DNA from: an uncultured Saprospiraceae bacterium
GTDB taxonomy: Bacteria > Bacteroidota > Bacteroidia > Chitinophagales > Saprospiraceae
Direction of reading: 5' to 3'
NCBI GenBank assembly: GCA_937139495.1
Contig: CAKZQC010000029.1
Location: 1-64,000 of the forward strand
DNA: 64,000 nucleotides
Shown here: positions 26,074-34,694 of the stretch, piece after piece
Numbering within the stretch: position 1 is the stretch's first letter
Layout of the letters: the number at the start of each line of letters is the position of its first letter
Translations under genes and position numbers: made by a program
The notes under the pieces: model-generated
Database searches by the model: none
What the model was told of the DNA's origin: nothing
Seen by the model: only the letters and a program-made list of their open reading frames with translations

Positions 26074-26784
26074 TTAGGGTGCTAACAATAGAAATAAAGT
26101 AGGTCGTTTGTGCAGGTCTGGAAGCGTTGCTTTTTGCCATTCGCCCACAGGCAAGGTATAGATATACTCGGTGGGCAGCGTAATATCTGCCGCGACACAA
26201 AAAAGCGTATTATTATGAAGGCACTGTAGCGATTCTTCCAACAAGGCATTGTTGCGATAGGGCGTTTCTATGAACAGTTGCGTTTGTTGATTTCTTCTGG
26301 ATTCTTGTTCTAGCTGTTGCAATTTTTTCTTGCGGTCAGGGTTTTTGATAGGCAAATAGCCGTGGAAAGCGAATTGCTGCCCATTCATACCTGACGCCAT
26401 GAGTGCGAGCAAGATAGACGAAGGACCGACCATTGGGTTGACCCGAATGCCTAATTGATGTGCTAGTTGTGCTATTTCTGCCCCAGGGTCGGCCACTCCT
26501 GGACAACCTGCTTCCGATATCAGTCCAATATCTTTGCCTTCGTTGAGCGCAGGTAGCAAGAAGCTTTTCCAGTCGGCTGGATTTGTCCGCTTATTGAGTT
26601 CAAAAAACTGCATTTCGGCAAACGGAATGGGTGTTTTTGTTTGTTTGATAAATTGGCGAGCTGTTTTGCCGCGCTCCACAATAAACACCTCTAGCTGATG
26701 AATTCGATCAATAACGTATGGTGGAATCGTTTGAAGATTGTCGGCACCCAAAGTAGTGGGCAGAAGATATAATTGTCCTGACAT
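26074..26784 (-). CDS. RsmI-like SAM-dependent (tetrapyrrole-methylase-fold) methyltransferase
   Basis: The protein has 236 residues with the tetrapyrrole methylase fold used by RsmI (16S rRNA C1402 2'-O-methyltransferase). Features are GQLYLLPTTLG, VIDRIHQLEVFIVERGKTARQFI, the DIGLISEAGCPGVADPGAEI block (SAM-binding region) and VNPMVGPSSILLALMASG. It is shorter than E. coli RsmI (286) and represents the compact form typical of Bacteroidota. That form may have a related but not identical target. It heads the operon with the M28 peptidase and propeller lipoprotein, with a likely promoter at 26822. Confidence 0.85.
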   Translation of the reverse strand: MSGQLYLLPTTLGADNLQTIPPYVIDRIHQLEVFIVERGKTARQFIKQTKTPIPFAEMQFFELNKRTNPADWKSFLLPALNEGKDIGLISEAGCPGVADPGAEIAQLAHQLGIRVNPMVGPSSILLALMASGMNGQQFAFHGYLPIKNPDRKKKLQQLEQESRRNQQTQLFIETPYRNNALLEESLQCLHNNTLFCVAADITLPTEYIYTLPVGEWQKATLPDLHKRPTLFLLLAP

Positions 26785-26821
26785 GGTTTATTTTGTTTAT
26801 TTATGCTATCTTTTTTGATAA

Positions 26822-26829
26822 CAAAAGTA
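26822..26829 (-). promoter_or_regulatory. Candidate promoter -7 box
   Basis: On the minus strand TACTTTTG matches TAnnTTTG. A TTTTG about 23 bases further upstream could be a loosely spaced -33 element. The transcript start would be ~30 bp before the methyltransferase ATG. Confidence 0.5.
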
Positions 26830-26919
26830 TACTTTATGTTTTATTAAGGTAACAAAATATTAAATTAAGACATACTACTACACTTAGTAGTTCTTTAGTT
26901 GAACAGTTGTTTACTATTT

Positions 26920-27019
26920 AGAGTGTGTACAAAATTATAGTTTTTAATAATTTGTGTAGGGTTTTTCTATTAGATAAGACTTTTCAAATTACAAGTTAAT
27001 ATAATCTTAGACATGCTCT
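26920..27019. repeat. Dispersed palindrome, split copy B
   Basis: AGAGTGTGTACAAAATTATA (26920-26939) and TATAATCTTAGACATGCTCT (27000-27019) match the arms of the 39-bp palindrome but are separated by 60 bases. The 302-bp spacer 26785-27086 otherwise holds only the divergent start regions. Confidence 0.6.
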
Positions 27020-27086
27020 TATTTTATCACCAAACGCAACCTGTCCTTATTGGGCAAGCAACCTTTATTACCAAAAATAACTAAAA

Positions 27087-28259
27087 ATGGTTATGCCTAA
27101 AATTACATCAAAAATTGGACTTTGTTTACTTTCCTTCTGTTTGCTTTGGACTAGTTGTGGTACTGATGTCTCCAACATAGAAAACGACAGTGAGCGAATC
27201 AGTGGATATGCCAGTACTCCTTATGACCACGAAACAACTCAAGAAACCTATGATCGTTTGGGCAAAGAGAAGCCAACAACTTATTTCAAAAAGTGGAAAT
27301 ACGACAAGACTAAAAATGAAATCTCTATTGACGAGACAGAAAATGAGGCAGCAGCAGCAGCATTGGTACAACATAAATTATGGCTCGGCTTCGATAAGCA
27401 TATTGCTAAAGAAAATCCCAAAACGTTCAAGTTTATTTCGACACACCCACTAAGCGAGATGGAAGGAGATGGTAATTATAAACGATTGCTTTGGGTCAAC
27501 GGCGTACCTTTTTCTGGAGTTTTGGTCGGCATGAATACCAACTCTAAGAGCAAAATACTGGAAGCTAATTTTTATAATGGTAAACGTGTCAGTATGTTTA
27601 CGGTATGGACCAATTTGGGTAGAATACACACCAAGTCGTTCCAAGAAGAAATGATAAATATTGATAATCCTAGCAATGTTCGCAAACCAGTCGTATATAT
27701 ATATCCTACCCAAGAACAACAGGTGGATATTAAAGTCAACTTCAAAGGGGAAATCACGCATTCTTACCCTGCCTACGACACCCACAAGGGCTGGTCTGTA
27801 ACGGCTCAACCTGATGGTATGTTGACTGACCAAACGACAGGCAAAGAGTATCCTTATTTATTTTGGGAAGGACAAAGCGACTTTCAATATACGCTAGATG
27901 CTGGTGCTGTAGTAGCTCAAGCTGCTACGGTTGATTTTCTGGATAATAAACTCGCTCAATTAGGACTCAACCGAAGAGAAGCCACCGATTTTATTACCTA
28001 TTGGCTTCCTGAACTACAACGCAATCCTTACAATCTAATTCATTTTTCTACCCAAGAATATACAGAGAATGCACCATTGGAAATTTTTCCAGCTCCGCAG
28101 ACTTTGATTAGAGTATTTATGGTCTATCGTCCGCTAGACGCTCCTATTGCTATAGCTCCCCAACACAATCTACCTACCAAACCTACTAAACGCAACGGCT
28201 TGACGGTAGTAGAATGGGGTGGAAAACAAGCGGCGAAGCAGTCGAACACAGCTCTTTAA
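27087..28259 (+). CDS. Lipoprotein of unknown function with conserved PVVYIYP domain
   Basis: The protein has 390 residues; ATGs at 27087 and 27093 are both possible. A lipoprotein-type signal ends LLWTSC (C at about residue 24). The N-terminal half (to ~residue 190) is unrecognised. The C-terminal half opens with KPVVYIYPTQEQQVDIKVNF, followed by YPAYDTHKGWSVTAQPDGML, then YPYLFWEG. I recognise this motif set as a widely distributed but uncharacterised family in bacteria and protists. A helix around FLDNKLAQLGLNRREATDFITYWLPEL and a beta-rich end follow. It is 26 bp upstream of another exported protein and probably cotranscribed. Confidence 0.8.
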   Translation: MVMPKITSKIGLCLLSFCLLWTSCGTDVSNIENDSERISGYASTPYDHETTQETYDRLGKEKPTTYFKKWKYDKTKNEISIDETENEAAAAALVQHKLWLGFDKHIAKENPKTFKFISTHPLSEMEGDGNYKRLLWVNGVPFSGVLVGMNTNSKSKILEANFYNGKRVSMFTVWTNLGRIHTKSFQEEMINIDNPSNVRKPVVYIYPTQEQQVDIKVNFKGEITHSYPAYDTHKGWSVTAQPDGMLTDQTTGKEYPYLFWEGQSDFQYTLDAGAVVAQAATVDFLDNKLAQLGLNRREATDFITYWLPELQRNPYNLIHFSTQEYTENAPLEIFPAPQTLIRVFMVYRPLDAPIAIAPQHNLPTKPTKRNGLTVVEWGGKQAAKQSNTAL

Positions 28260-28285
28260 TCAACCTGTTGTTAATATACAAGAAC

Positions 28286-28879
28286 ATGAAATGGATAGCT
28301 TGGGTAATATTATTAAGCATAACAACCACTACTACGGCACAAATTGACTTAATAGCAGTGGTCAAGCAAATCAATCCGCCTTTGTTTATTAAAAGTATGC
28401 ACGGCGAAAAAATATACACGCCTTACGTGGAAAAAGAGGCGGTAAGTTTTGTCCGTGATTTTGATTTTGACAATCGCAGCACAGAAGACATTCAACAGAT
28501 TTATTGGTATAAGTATCTTTGTCTAAGAGAAAAAAATTACGTGCTAGAGTTCAAGTTGGATAAACGCCAATTGCCTGCCCTACCTACAGATTCTATTCTG
28601 CGATTTCCGATACAGTATTCTGACTTTGGGATTCAGATATATACCCTGGAGGACAACGCATGGAAACTCGCCACACGAGATATTTTGCCTGCTGATTTCA
28701 ACAATAAAATTACAACAACTTTTCCGCAGGTACAACGAAGTAATAATTTCTACTTCTATAATCTAAATATGTTTGAGCTGGTAGAAATATCCTACCATCG
28801 GCATCACATTCACTTGATGCAAAACAAAAAGACAATCCTCAAGTTAGCTTGGCGGAAGAATAAATTTCATTGGAAATGA
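28286..28879 (+). CDS. Exported protein of unknown function
   Basis: The protein has 197 residues from the ATG at 28286, which begins a signal peptide (MKWIAWVILLSITTTTTAQ). An upstream in-frame start at 28214 would lie inside the preceding gene and bury the signal, so it is rejected. The mature part is mixed beta, with many aromatic and basic residues (EDIQQIYWYKYLCLREKNYV, HRHHIHLMQNKKT). I do not recognise the family. It probably forms an operon with the lipoprotein gene just upstream and shares the terminator at 28896 with dnaJ. Confidence 0.7.
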   Translation: MKWIAWVILLSITTTTTAQIDLIAVVKQINPPLFIKSMHGEKIYTPYVEKEAVSFVRDFDFDNRSTEDIQQIYWYKYLCLREKNYVLEFKLDKRQLPALPTDSILRFPIQYSDFGIQIYTLEDNAWKLATRDILPADFNNKITTTFPQVQRSNNFYFYNLNMFELVEISYHRHHIHLMQNKKTILKLAWRKNKFHWK

Positions 28880-28895
28880 AGTACTCAAGCAAAAT

Positions 28896-28934
28896 AAAAT
28901 GGGCTTAAAAGTATAATACTTTTAAGCCCATTTT
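28896..28934. terminator. Bidirectional terminator
   Basis: A perfect 18-bp stem (28896-28913 with 28917-28934) with a 3-base loop lies between the convergent exported-protein gene and dnaJ. TTTT runs close the plus-strand side. Confidence 0.88.
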
Positions 28935-28954
28935 TTATCGTAATACTACTAAAA

Positions 28955-30127
28955 TTACCCACTAAAAAAGTCTTTCATTTTGTCGAAAAGACCTTTGCCT
29001 TTGCGTTTTTCGTCCGCATTGGGCGTGAAGTTTTTAGAGTCTCTTATTTCTTCCAATATTTTGCGTTCGTCGGCACTCACACTCTGTGGTACAAATATAT
29101 TGATGTGCAGCAGTTGGTCGCCCGTACCATATCCTTGTACAGACGGCAAACCTTTGCCTCTCAAACGCAATATCTTGCCTGCGGGTGTACCCTGTGGCAA
29201 CGGAATTTTGACTTTGCCTGTCAAGGTAGGTACTTCTATATTGGTACCCAGCACAGAATCGGCAAAATTTACTTCCATTTCATAGAGTATGTTATTACCA
29301 TCTCTCGTGAAATCCTTATGTTCTTTTTCCTTGATATTGATCAGCAGGTCGCCAGCACCACCACCGTGCATGCCTTTGTTGCCCGAGCCGTTCATGGAGA
29401 GCTGCATACCTTCGCTAACACCGGCTGGTATTTGTATCTGAAGCGTTTCTTCTCCATATACACGTCCGTCGCCTTTGCAGACACCGCATTTGTTAGTTAT
29501 CATTTGACCAGAGCCATTACAAGTAGGACAAGCAGCAGTAGTCTGCATTTGTCCCAAGAAGGTGTTTTGTACTCGGCGTACATAACCCGAACCACTACAA
29601 GTAGTACAAGTTTTGACCGCATTTTTGTCCTTGGCTCCTGAGCCTGCACAAGTTTTGCACCCAATGTATTTTTTGACCTTTATTTTTTTGGTTACCCCTT
29701 CGTTGATTTCTTCTAGCGTCAAACTTACCTTGATACGTAGGTTGGAACCACGCTGCCCACCTGCTGGGCGACCGCCACGCTGTCTTCCACCGCCTTGTTG
29801 ACCAAAAATATCGCCAAAACCGCCTCCAAAAATATCGCTAAATTGCGAAAAGATGTCGTCCATGTTATTGAACCCACCTCCCTGAAAACCGCCTTGAGCA
29901 TCCATTCCCGCATGACCATATTGGTCATAACGAGCTTTTTTCTCATCTGTCGATAATACCTCGTATGCTTCGGCAGCCTCTTTAAACTTATCTTCTGCTG
30001 CTTTGTCGTCAGGGTTTCTGTCGGGGTGATACTTAAGTGCCATTTTACGATAAGCTTTCTTTAGCTCATCTTTGCCTGCACTTTTAGGAACACCTAATAC
30101 CTCATAATAATCTCTCTTCTGTGCCAT
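28955..30127 (-). CDS. dnaJ: Chaperone protein DnaJ
   Basis: The protein has 390 residues: a J domain with the HPD motif at residues 34-36 ([19 protein letters not shown]), a Gly/Phe-rich region (~75-125), and four zinc-finger repeats ([32 protein letters not shown]). The C-terminal substrate-binding domains I/II follow ([17 protein letters not shown] and [12 protein letters not shown]). It stimulates DnaK ATPase and holds unfolded clients. It lies 29 bp after grpE in one transcription unit; dnaK is not in the window. Confidence 0.97.
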   Translation of the reverse strand: MAQKRDYYEVLGVPKSAGKDELKKAYRKMALKYHPDRNPDDKAAEDKFKEAAEAYEVLSTDEKKARYDQYGHAGMDAQGGFQGGGFNNMDDIFSQFSDIFGGGFGDIFGQQGGGRQRGGRPAGGQRGSNLRIKVSLTLEEINEGVTKKIKVKKYIGCKTCAGSGAKDKNAVKTCTTCSGSGYVRRVQNTFLGQMQTTAACPTCNGSGQMITNKCGVCKGDGRVYGEETLQIQIPAGVSEGMQLSMNGSGNKGMHGGGAGDLLINIKEKEHKDFTRDGNNILYEMEVNFADSVLGTNIEVPTLTGKVKIPLPQGTPAGKILRLRGKGLPSVQGYGTGDQLLHINIFVPQSVSADERKILEEIRDSKNFTPNADEKRKGKGLFDKMKDFFSG

Positions 30128-30156
30128 CTTTCTCTTTAATTTCTTTTTTCAAATTA

Positions 30157-30750
30157 CTACTCTCCTACCACTACTTTGGCATAGCGAATAATCTTATCGT
30201 TGAGATAATACCCTTGCTCAATCGTATCAATTACCTTTCCTTTTAGTTCGGGTGTTGGTGCAGGTATTTTGGTCAATGCTTCGTGCATTTCTGGGTCAAA
30301 ATCTGCTCCTGTACTGTTCATCAAGCGAACCCCTTGCTGCTCCAACCCTTTCATGAGCTTGTTATAGACGTGTACAATTCCTTCTGGAATACGCTCTTCT
30401 GTGTTCGCTTCTTCGTCTAGGCGAATCGCTCTACTAAAATCATCGACGGCAGGCAACATCGCATTGATAACATCTTTAGATGCCAACTTGATGATGTCCA
30501 CTTTTTCTTTGACGGTACGCTTACGATAGTTGTCAAACTCAGCAAATATACGCAAGTACTTATCCTTCATGTCGCTCAACTCTTGCTCTAAGCTGGGAGT
30601 CGTGTTGACCGTTTCTTCTGTAGCAGCTTCGTCTGTCGTTGTTTCGTCTTCTAGTACTTCCTCTGCTTCTACTTCTTCAATTATTTCCTCTTCAGCCATA
30701 TTGGTTTTGTTTTCCAATTCGTCTTCTATATGTTTTTCATTATTTTCCAT
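30157..30750 (-). CDS. grpE: Nucleotide exchange factor GrpE
   Basis: The protein has 197 residues. An acidic, low-complexity N terminus (EEEIIEEVEAEEVLEDETTT) is followed by the long dimerisation helix (LEQELSDMKDKYLRIFAEFD, NYRKRTVKEKVDII) and the C-terminal beta domain (GADFDPEMHEALTKIPAP ... GYYLNDKIIRYAKVVVGE). It releases ADP from DnaK. It is followed by dnaJ. No obvious CIRCE-type inverted repeat was seen in the 230 bp upstream. Confidence 0.96.
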   Translation of the reverse strand: MENNEKHIEDELENKTNMAEEEIIEEVEAEEVLEDETTTDEAATEETVNTTPSLEQELSDMKDKYLRIFAEFDNYRKRTVKEKVDIIKLASKDVINAMLPAVDDFSRAIRLDEEANTEERIPEGIVHVYNKLMKGLEQQGVRLMNSTGADFDPEMHEALTKIPAPTPELKGKVIDTIEQGYYLNDKIIRYAKVVVGE

Positions 30751-30783
30751 AGCAATGGTCGATTATAATCTTTTTTTTATAAA

Positions 30784-30807
30784 TAGAAGTTGTTTAAAAA
30801 GTCACTT
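30784..30807 (+). repeat. Short dispersed repeat TAGAAGTTGTT..., copy 2
   Basis: The first 21 bases match the copy at 2904 in 19 positions. It is in the spacer between grpE and the TlpA-like gene. Confidence 0.45.
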
Positions 30808-30980
30808 CAAATCAAAATGAAATATCTTTTTTGCCCACTCTTCTTTAGTAACTTCTTAGTAATGCTGCACGATCGTTTAGAGCAGCCCTTGGCTGTCTTC
30901 AAATAATTTGCCACAGCACAAATAAGGACATTTTGGCAGCTATCTTTATATTTTATTGCAATTTAGGCAGTCCCCATCAC

Positions 30981-31508
30981 CTAGTCGGTCATCAAACTTG
31001 CCAATTTTGCATCCAAACCTGCTTCTGATAGGTTGACTGCTATCACTTTATGGTTTTTGTCTAGCAAATAAGTGGTCGGAATTTCCTTGACACCATACAA
31101 GTCAGCTACATGGTCTTTCATTCTATTGACGTCCGACACATGGTTTTTCCAAACCATCTTATCTTTTGCAATAGCATTGAGCCAGCTAGATTTGCGGGTT
31201 TCCATAGCGATGGAAATAATATCGAACCGAGCACCACCACCAAAGTTTTTGTCCTTGTACTTGTGGTACAACTTGACCAACATGGGGTTTTGTTGTCGGC
31301 AAGGTCCGCACCAGCTCCCCCAAAAGTCCAACAGAATAATATTGCCTTCAAAATCGGACAATTGAATAGAATCTCCATCGGGCAGATAGCCTACAAAATC
31401 GGCGACTTCGCTACCAATCGCATGCTTGGGTGCCTTATAAAACGTAAGTGCGCCCCATACCAACAAGGCAATGACAGGAATCCAAAGTAACTCTTTCATT
31501 TTTTTCAT
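30981..31508 (-). CDS. TlpA-like membrane-anchored thioredoxin-fold protein
   Basis: The protein has 175 residues from the ATG at 31508. Longer in-frame starts (31517, 31550) run back into the rnc terminator hairpin and are rejected. An N-terminal signal anchor (LLWIPVIALLVWGALTFY) is followed by a thioredoxin domain with the active site WGSWCGPC (C67, C70). A cis-proline-type block EIPTTYLLD lies near the end. It is expected to act as a periplasmic thiol-disulfide reductase, for example in cytochrome c or outer-membrane protein maturation. It is a single gene here. Confidence 0.9.
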   Translation of the reverse strand: MKKMKELLWIPVIALLVWGALTFYKAPKHAIGSEVADFVGYLPDGDSIQLSDFEGNIILLDFWGSWCGPCRQQNPMLVKLYHKYKDKNFGGGARFDIISIAMETRKSSWLNAIAKDKMVWKNHVSDVNRMKDHVADLYGVKEIPTTYLLDKNHKVIAVNLSEAGLDAKLASLMTD

Positions 31509-31533
31509 AACAATCATTCTATTAAACACAAAA

Positions 31534-31568
31534 AAGTGAGAAAAACACAAAGTTGGTTTTTCTCACTT
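31534..31568 (-). terminator. Intrinsic terminator of rnc
   Basis: AAGTGAGAAAAAC (31534-31546) pairs with GTTTTTCTCACTT (31556-31568), 13 bp perfect. On the minus strand TTTTTTTG follows. Confidence 0.85.
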
Positions 31569-31611
31569 GATTTTACTAATCTCTGTTCGTGTTATTCTAT
31601 TTTTTAATGTT

Positions 31612-32355
31612 TTAGCCTCCCGGTCGGGGTTGTTTTTCGATGACCCCCATTTTGAGCAGTGCTTTTTCCGAAGCTTTTTGTTCTGCGCTTTTTTTGTTGT
31701 AATCCTCTGCTACGCCCATGCTTTTGCCGTCGATATGCACGGCAATTTTAAATTTTTCTCGATTATTTTTGGTACGAAAATGTTCGACCAGTTCGTAGGC
31801 AATTTCTTTGTTGTGCTTTTGGCTGTGTTCGAGCAGTTGACTTTTGTAGTTGGTATTGAGCGTTTCGAGGTGATGGACATCTATATATTGTCGCAACATT
31901 TTATTGACAATAAACTTTTTGGTACGCAAGTACCCTACATCTAAATACACGGCTCCAACAAATGCCTCAAAGGTATTGCCCATCATGGTAGGGCTGATGC
32001 GAGTAGCGCCTTGCTTGCGCAAAAACACCTCTAGTCCCATTTTGTCAGCAACCATATTGAGTGTTTTACGCTTCACCATTTTGGAGCGCATTTGCGTCAA
32101 GAAACCTTCATCTTGTAGCGGATATTTTCTAAAAAGATATTCGGCGGCGACCGAATCCAAAATAGCATCTCCCAAAAACTCTAAACGTTCGTTGTTGGTC
32201 GGATACTTGGATTTGTCGTTGGTCGTTTGGGACTTGTGCGTAAAAGAGCGCTGATAGAAATGAATACGACGAGGGATAAACCCTAGTATAGCCGTTAGCT
32301 CTCTAGTCAGTTCTTTATTTTTGGAAAAATAGTAATTATATAGTTGCCTAAACAC
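31612..32355 (-). CDS. rnc: Ribonuclease III
   Basis: The protein has 247 residues. The endonuclease domain carries the family signature ERLEFLGDAILD (residues 56-67) with the metal-binding acidic residues. The second acidic patch is GNTFEAFVGAVYLD. A dsRNA-binding domain occupies ~165-240 (NYKSQLLEHSQKHNKEIAYEL ... AEQKASEKALL). It processes rRNA and double-stranded RNA. It follows fabF in the order acpP-fabF-rnc, conserved across Bacteroidota, but here a 224-bp spacer with a palindromic repeat separates it from fabF. Confidence 0.96.
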   Translation of the reverse strand: MFRQLYNYYFSKNKELTRELTAILGFIPRRIHFYQRSFTHKSQTTNDKSKYPTNNERLEFLGDAILDSVAAEYLFRKYPLQDEGFLTQMRSKMVKRKTLNMVADKMGLEVFLRKQGATRISPTMMGNTFEAFVGAVYLDVGYLRTKKFIVNKMLRQYIDVHHLETLNTNYKSQLLEHSQKHNKEIAYELVEHFRTKNNREKFKIAVHIDGKSMGVAEDYNKKSAEQKASEKALLKMGVIEKQPRPGG

Positions 32356-32466
32356 TGCTGAATAAATTTTAGCGATTGCTCCTGATAATCAAATTCCTAA
32401 CAATTCGTACTAGCTAAATCCTAGCCAACTGTTTAGTTTAAATTATAGGAAAAGGATAATACACTT

Positions 32467-32505
32467 AGAGCGTGTCTAATATTATACTAATTTCAGACAC
32501 GCTCT
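32467..32505. repeat. Dispersed 39-bp palindrome, copy C
   Basis: AGAGCGTGTCTAATATTA and TAATTTCAGACACGCTCT pair imperfectly around a 3-base centre, with the same total length as copy A. It lies in the fabF-rnc spacer, downstream of fabF's partner transcript and upstream of rnc. Confidence 0.7.
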
Positions 32506-32579
32506 TATTGGAAATGTATTATCCTTTTTTGATGCAATTAATAACCTAAGATACTCAAAAAAAGTAATAGCGGTTCTAG

Positions 32580-33848
32580 TTAGTCCTTTATTTTTTTGAA
32601 TATAATGGTAGAATTGTGTCCTCCAAAACCAAAATTATTGCTCAATGCGGTATTGACAATACGTTTTTGTGCTTTGTTGGGCGTTACATTGATGTTTGGA
32701 GACATTTCCTCGTCTAGCTCTTCTTGGTTGATGGTAGGCGGTACTATATCTTCTACGATAGACTTGATACAAGCGACGGCTTCGATTGCTCCTGCTGCAC
32801 CCAACAAGTGACCTGTCATTGACTTGGTCGAACTAATATTCAGATTAGTCAAGTGTCCTTCAAAAACCTGCTCTACTGCTCTGATTTCCATGACATCACC
32901 TAGTGGTGTAGAAGTGCCGTGCGTATTGATATAATCAATATCTTCTGGCTGCAAATCTGCACATTCTAGTGCCATTCGCATCGCTCTAATCGCTCCTGTG
33001 CCATCTGGGTCAGGTGCCGTAATATGGAAAGCATCAGAAGTGATGGCTGTTCCTGCGAGTTCTGCATATATTTTTGCACCTCTTGCTTTGGCGTGCTCGT
33101 ACTCTTCGAGTACAATGGCACCAGCACCTTCTCCCAACACAAATCCGTCTCTGAATTTGTCATAAGGTCTAGAGGCTGCTTGGGGGTCATCGTTGCGAGT
33201 AGATAGTGCCTTGAGCGAGCTAAAAGAACCAATCCCTACTTCGGTAACCGATGCTTCTGAACCGCCTACTACTATAATATCTGCTCTACCAAATCGGATT
33301 TGGTCGTACGCAAAACTCGTAGCGTGTGTAGCCGAGGCACAAGCCGTAACAACAGAGGCCGTTATTCCCTTGAACCCATGACGGATAGAAATATTGCCTG
33401 CGGCAGCATCTACAATCATTTTGGGTACCAATAATGGAGAAAACCGTGGTGTTCCGTTGCCTTGGTTAAATTGTGTAATATCGTCTTGAAGTGACTTGAG
33501 TCCACCGATACCAGAAGACCACATGACACCAATATTTTCTTTTACGTCTTCGCTGACCTCATCTAATCCTGCATCTTTGACCGCTTGATCGCTGGCTATA
33601 ATCGCATACTGAATAAACGGGTCTGTTCTTTTGGCTAGTTTGCGGTCGCCAAGTGCCTCCTCAATATTTATATCTTTGAGTTCGCAAGCGAATCTCGTTT
33701 TGAATTTGGAAGCGTCAAAGTTGGTAATTTCGGCTGCACCTGATTTACCTTCCAGAAGAGCTTGCCAATAGTCTTCTACATTATTTCCAATGGGAGTCAA
33801 GGCACCAAGCCCTGTTACTACCACTCTTCTTTTAGTTTTTATAAGCAT
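32580..33848 (-). CDS. fabF: Beta-ketoacyl-ACP synthase II
   Basis: The protein has 422 residues and is a complete thiolase-fold condensing enzyme. The active-site cysteine is C170 in VTACASAT, and the two histidines are H310 in NTHGTSTP and H347 in GHLLGAAG. VVVTGLGALTPIG at the N terminus and NNFGFGGHN at the C terminus are also typical. It elongates fatty acids by condensing malonyl-ACP with acyl-ACP. It lies downstream of acpP, with a terminator-like hairpin between the two. Confidence 0.97.
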   Translation of the reverse strand: MLIKTKRRVVVTGLGALTPIGNNVEDYWQALLEGKSGAAEITNFDASKFKTRFACELKDINIEEALGDRKLAKRTDPFIQYAIIASDQAVKDAGLDEVSEDVKENIGVMWSSGIGGLKSLQDDITQFNQGNGTPRFSPLLVPKMIVDAAAGNISIRHGFKGITASVVTACASATHATSFAYDQIRFGRADIIVVGGSEASVTEVGIGSFSSLKALSTRNDDPQAASRPYDKFRDGFVLGEGAGAIVLEEYEHAKARGAKIYAELAGTAITSDAFHITAPDPDGTGAIRAMRMALECADLQPEDIDYINTHGTSTPLGDVMEIRAVEQVFEGHLTNLNISSTKSMTGHLLGAAGAIEAVACIKSIVEDIVPPTINQEELDEEMSPNINVTPNKAQKRIVNTALSNNFGFGGHNSTIIFKKIKD

Positions 33849-33934
33849 AGTATATTGATTTGGTCGATGAAAAAACTGCTGGTTCGTTGTCTATTTTCAA
33901 TAATTGTTGAAAAAACAACTGGCTCAAAAAAGAA

Positions 33935-33968
33935 TAAGCGTTGAAACTGTTACCAATTTCAACGCTTA
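33935..33968 (-). terminator. Terminator or attenuator between acpP and fabF
   Basis: TAAGCGTTGAAA pairs with TTTCAACGCTTA (12 bp perfect) around a 10-base loop, and on the minus strand TTCTTTTTTG follows. Partial read-through would give much more AcpP than FabF, consistent with the known abundance of AcpP. Confidence 0.7.
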
Positions 33969-34108
33969 CTTAGGAGTTGTTCAAAAATAGTATTTCATTT
34001 GACTCGAAATCCATTTTTCCATTACGCTGTATCAAAAAGTAGGTCAAACAACAGACGTTGTTCTACTAGTCTCTGATGGAATTAGCAAAAAAATACTATA
34101 ATAGCCCC

Positions 34109-34136
34109 AAACTCCACAAAGGAGTTTAGTTTTTTT
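34109..34136 (+). terminator. Plus-strand terminator-like hairpin in the acpP-fabF spacer
   Basis: AAACTCC-ACAAA-GGAGTTT is followed by AGTTTTTTTT on the plus strand. No plus-strand gene lies upstream in the spacer, so it either ends an unannotated small transcript or is fortuitous. Confidence 0.45.
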
Positions 34137-34187
34137 TCGGACAAATGTCCATTTTAGAACAATTTCTCAATCAATCTTTCTTCGTTC

Positions 34188-34427
34188 TTAGCCCTTGAGT
34201 GCTTCTTCCAAAAATTGGATAGCATTACCAACAGTCTGAATCTCTTCTGCTTTTTCGTCAGGAATAGGTAGGTCAAACTCTCTTTCGAATTCCATGATAA
34301 GTTCTACCAAATCAATAGAGTCTGCTCCTAGATCTTGTTTGAAATTAGCTTCTGGAGTTACCTCAGAAGCATCGATAGTAAGTTTGTCGGCGATAATGTT
34401 CGTTACGCGTTCAGCTATATTAGACAT
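34188..34427 (-). CDS. acpP: Acyl carrier protein
   Basis: The protein has 79 residues from the ATG at 34427. A longer in-frame start at 34481 extends into the promoter and is rejected. The sequence begins [16 protein letters not shown] and carries the phosphopantetheine serine S37 in [15 protein letters not shown]. The overall charge is strongly acidic. It carries growing acyl chains for FabF and other enzymes of fatty-acid synthesis. It is driven by a good promoter (34489-34520) and lies upstream of fabF and rnc. Confidence 0.97.
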   Translation of the reverse strand: MSNIAERVTNIIADKLTIDASEVTPEANFKQDLGADSIDLVELIMEFEREFDLPIPDEKAEEIQTVGNAIQFLEEALKG

Positions 34428-34488
34428 AACTATTAGATTTTGTATAAAAATAAAAAATAAGCCGCTTGGCATTTCTTCCAAGCACTGA

Positions 34489-34520
34489 CAAAGATGTATA
34501 AAACCTATTGCATAACCAAA
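34489..34520 (-). promoter_or_regulatory. Promoter of acpP
   Basis: On the minus strand TTTG (34517-34520) is followed after 20 bases by CATCTTTG (34489-34496), one base off TAnnTTTG. The start would be near 34482, giving a ~55-base leader. It is back to back with the promoter at 34665. Confidence 0.6.
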
Positions 34521-34664
34521 GTTTTATACATTTTTTTCTCTTTCTTAGGTTTAGATAACGGCATTATCCGCTCCATCTACACCAAATTATATACTAGGTA
34601 TTCCTTGGGTAGTGCCAATACTTATTTGGTGGGTTGCTTGATAATAGATTGTCTTCGCCTGTTT

Positions 34665-34694
34665 TTTGTTATTTTGATACAATATCTATCTTTG
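34665..34694 (+). promoter_or_regulatory. Bacteroidota-type promoter
   Basis: TTTG (34665-34668), 18 bases, then TATCTTTG (34687-34694): the best match in the window to TTTG-N19-TAnnTTTG. It would produce a ~125-base leader before the ATG at 34825. The 397-bp spacer 34428-34824 contains this and the divergent acpP promoter. Confidence 0.65.

Larger units (their letters stand above)
33849..34187. other. acpP-fabF spacer (339 bp) with two hairpins and a repeat piece
   Basis: This spacer is unusually long for the acpP-fabF pair. It holds a terminator-like hairpin on the minus strand (33935-33968), a repeat piece at 33971-33989 and a second hairpin with a T run on the plus strand (34109-34136). 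No ORF of note is seen. Confidence 0.7.

Noticed and set aside
30981..31550. Longer start of the TlpA-like gene at 31550
   Set aside because: The extension runs through the rnc terminator hairpin; the signal anchor begins at the ATG at 31508.
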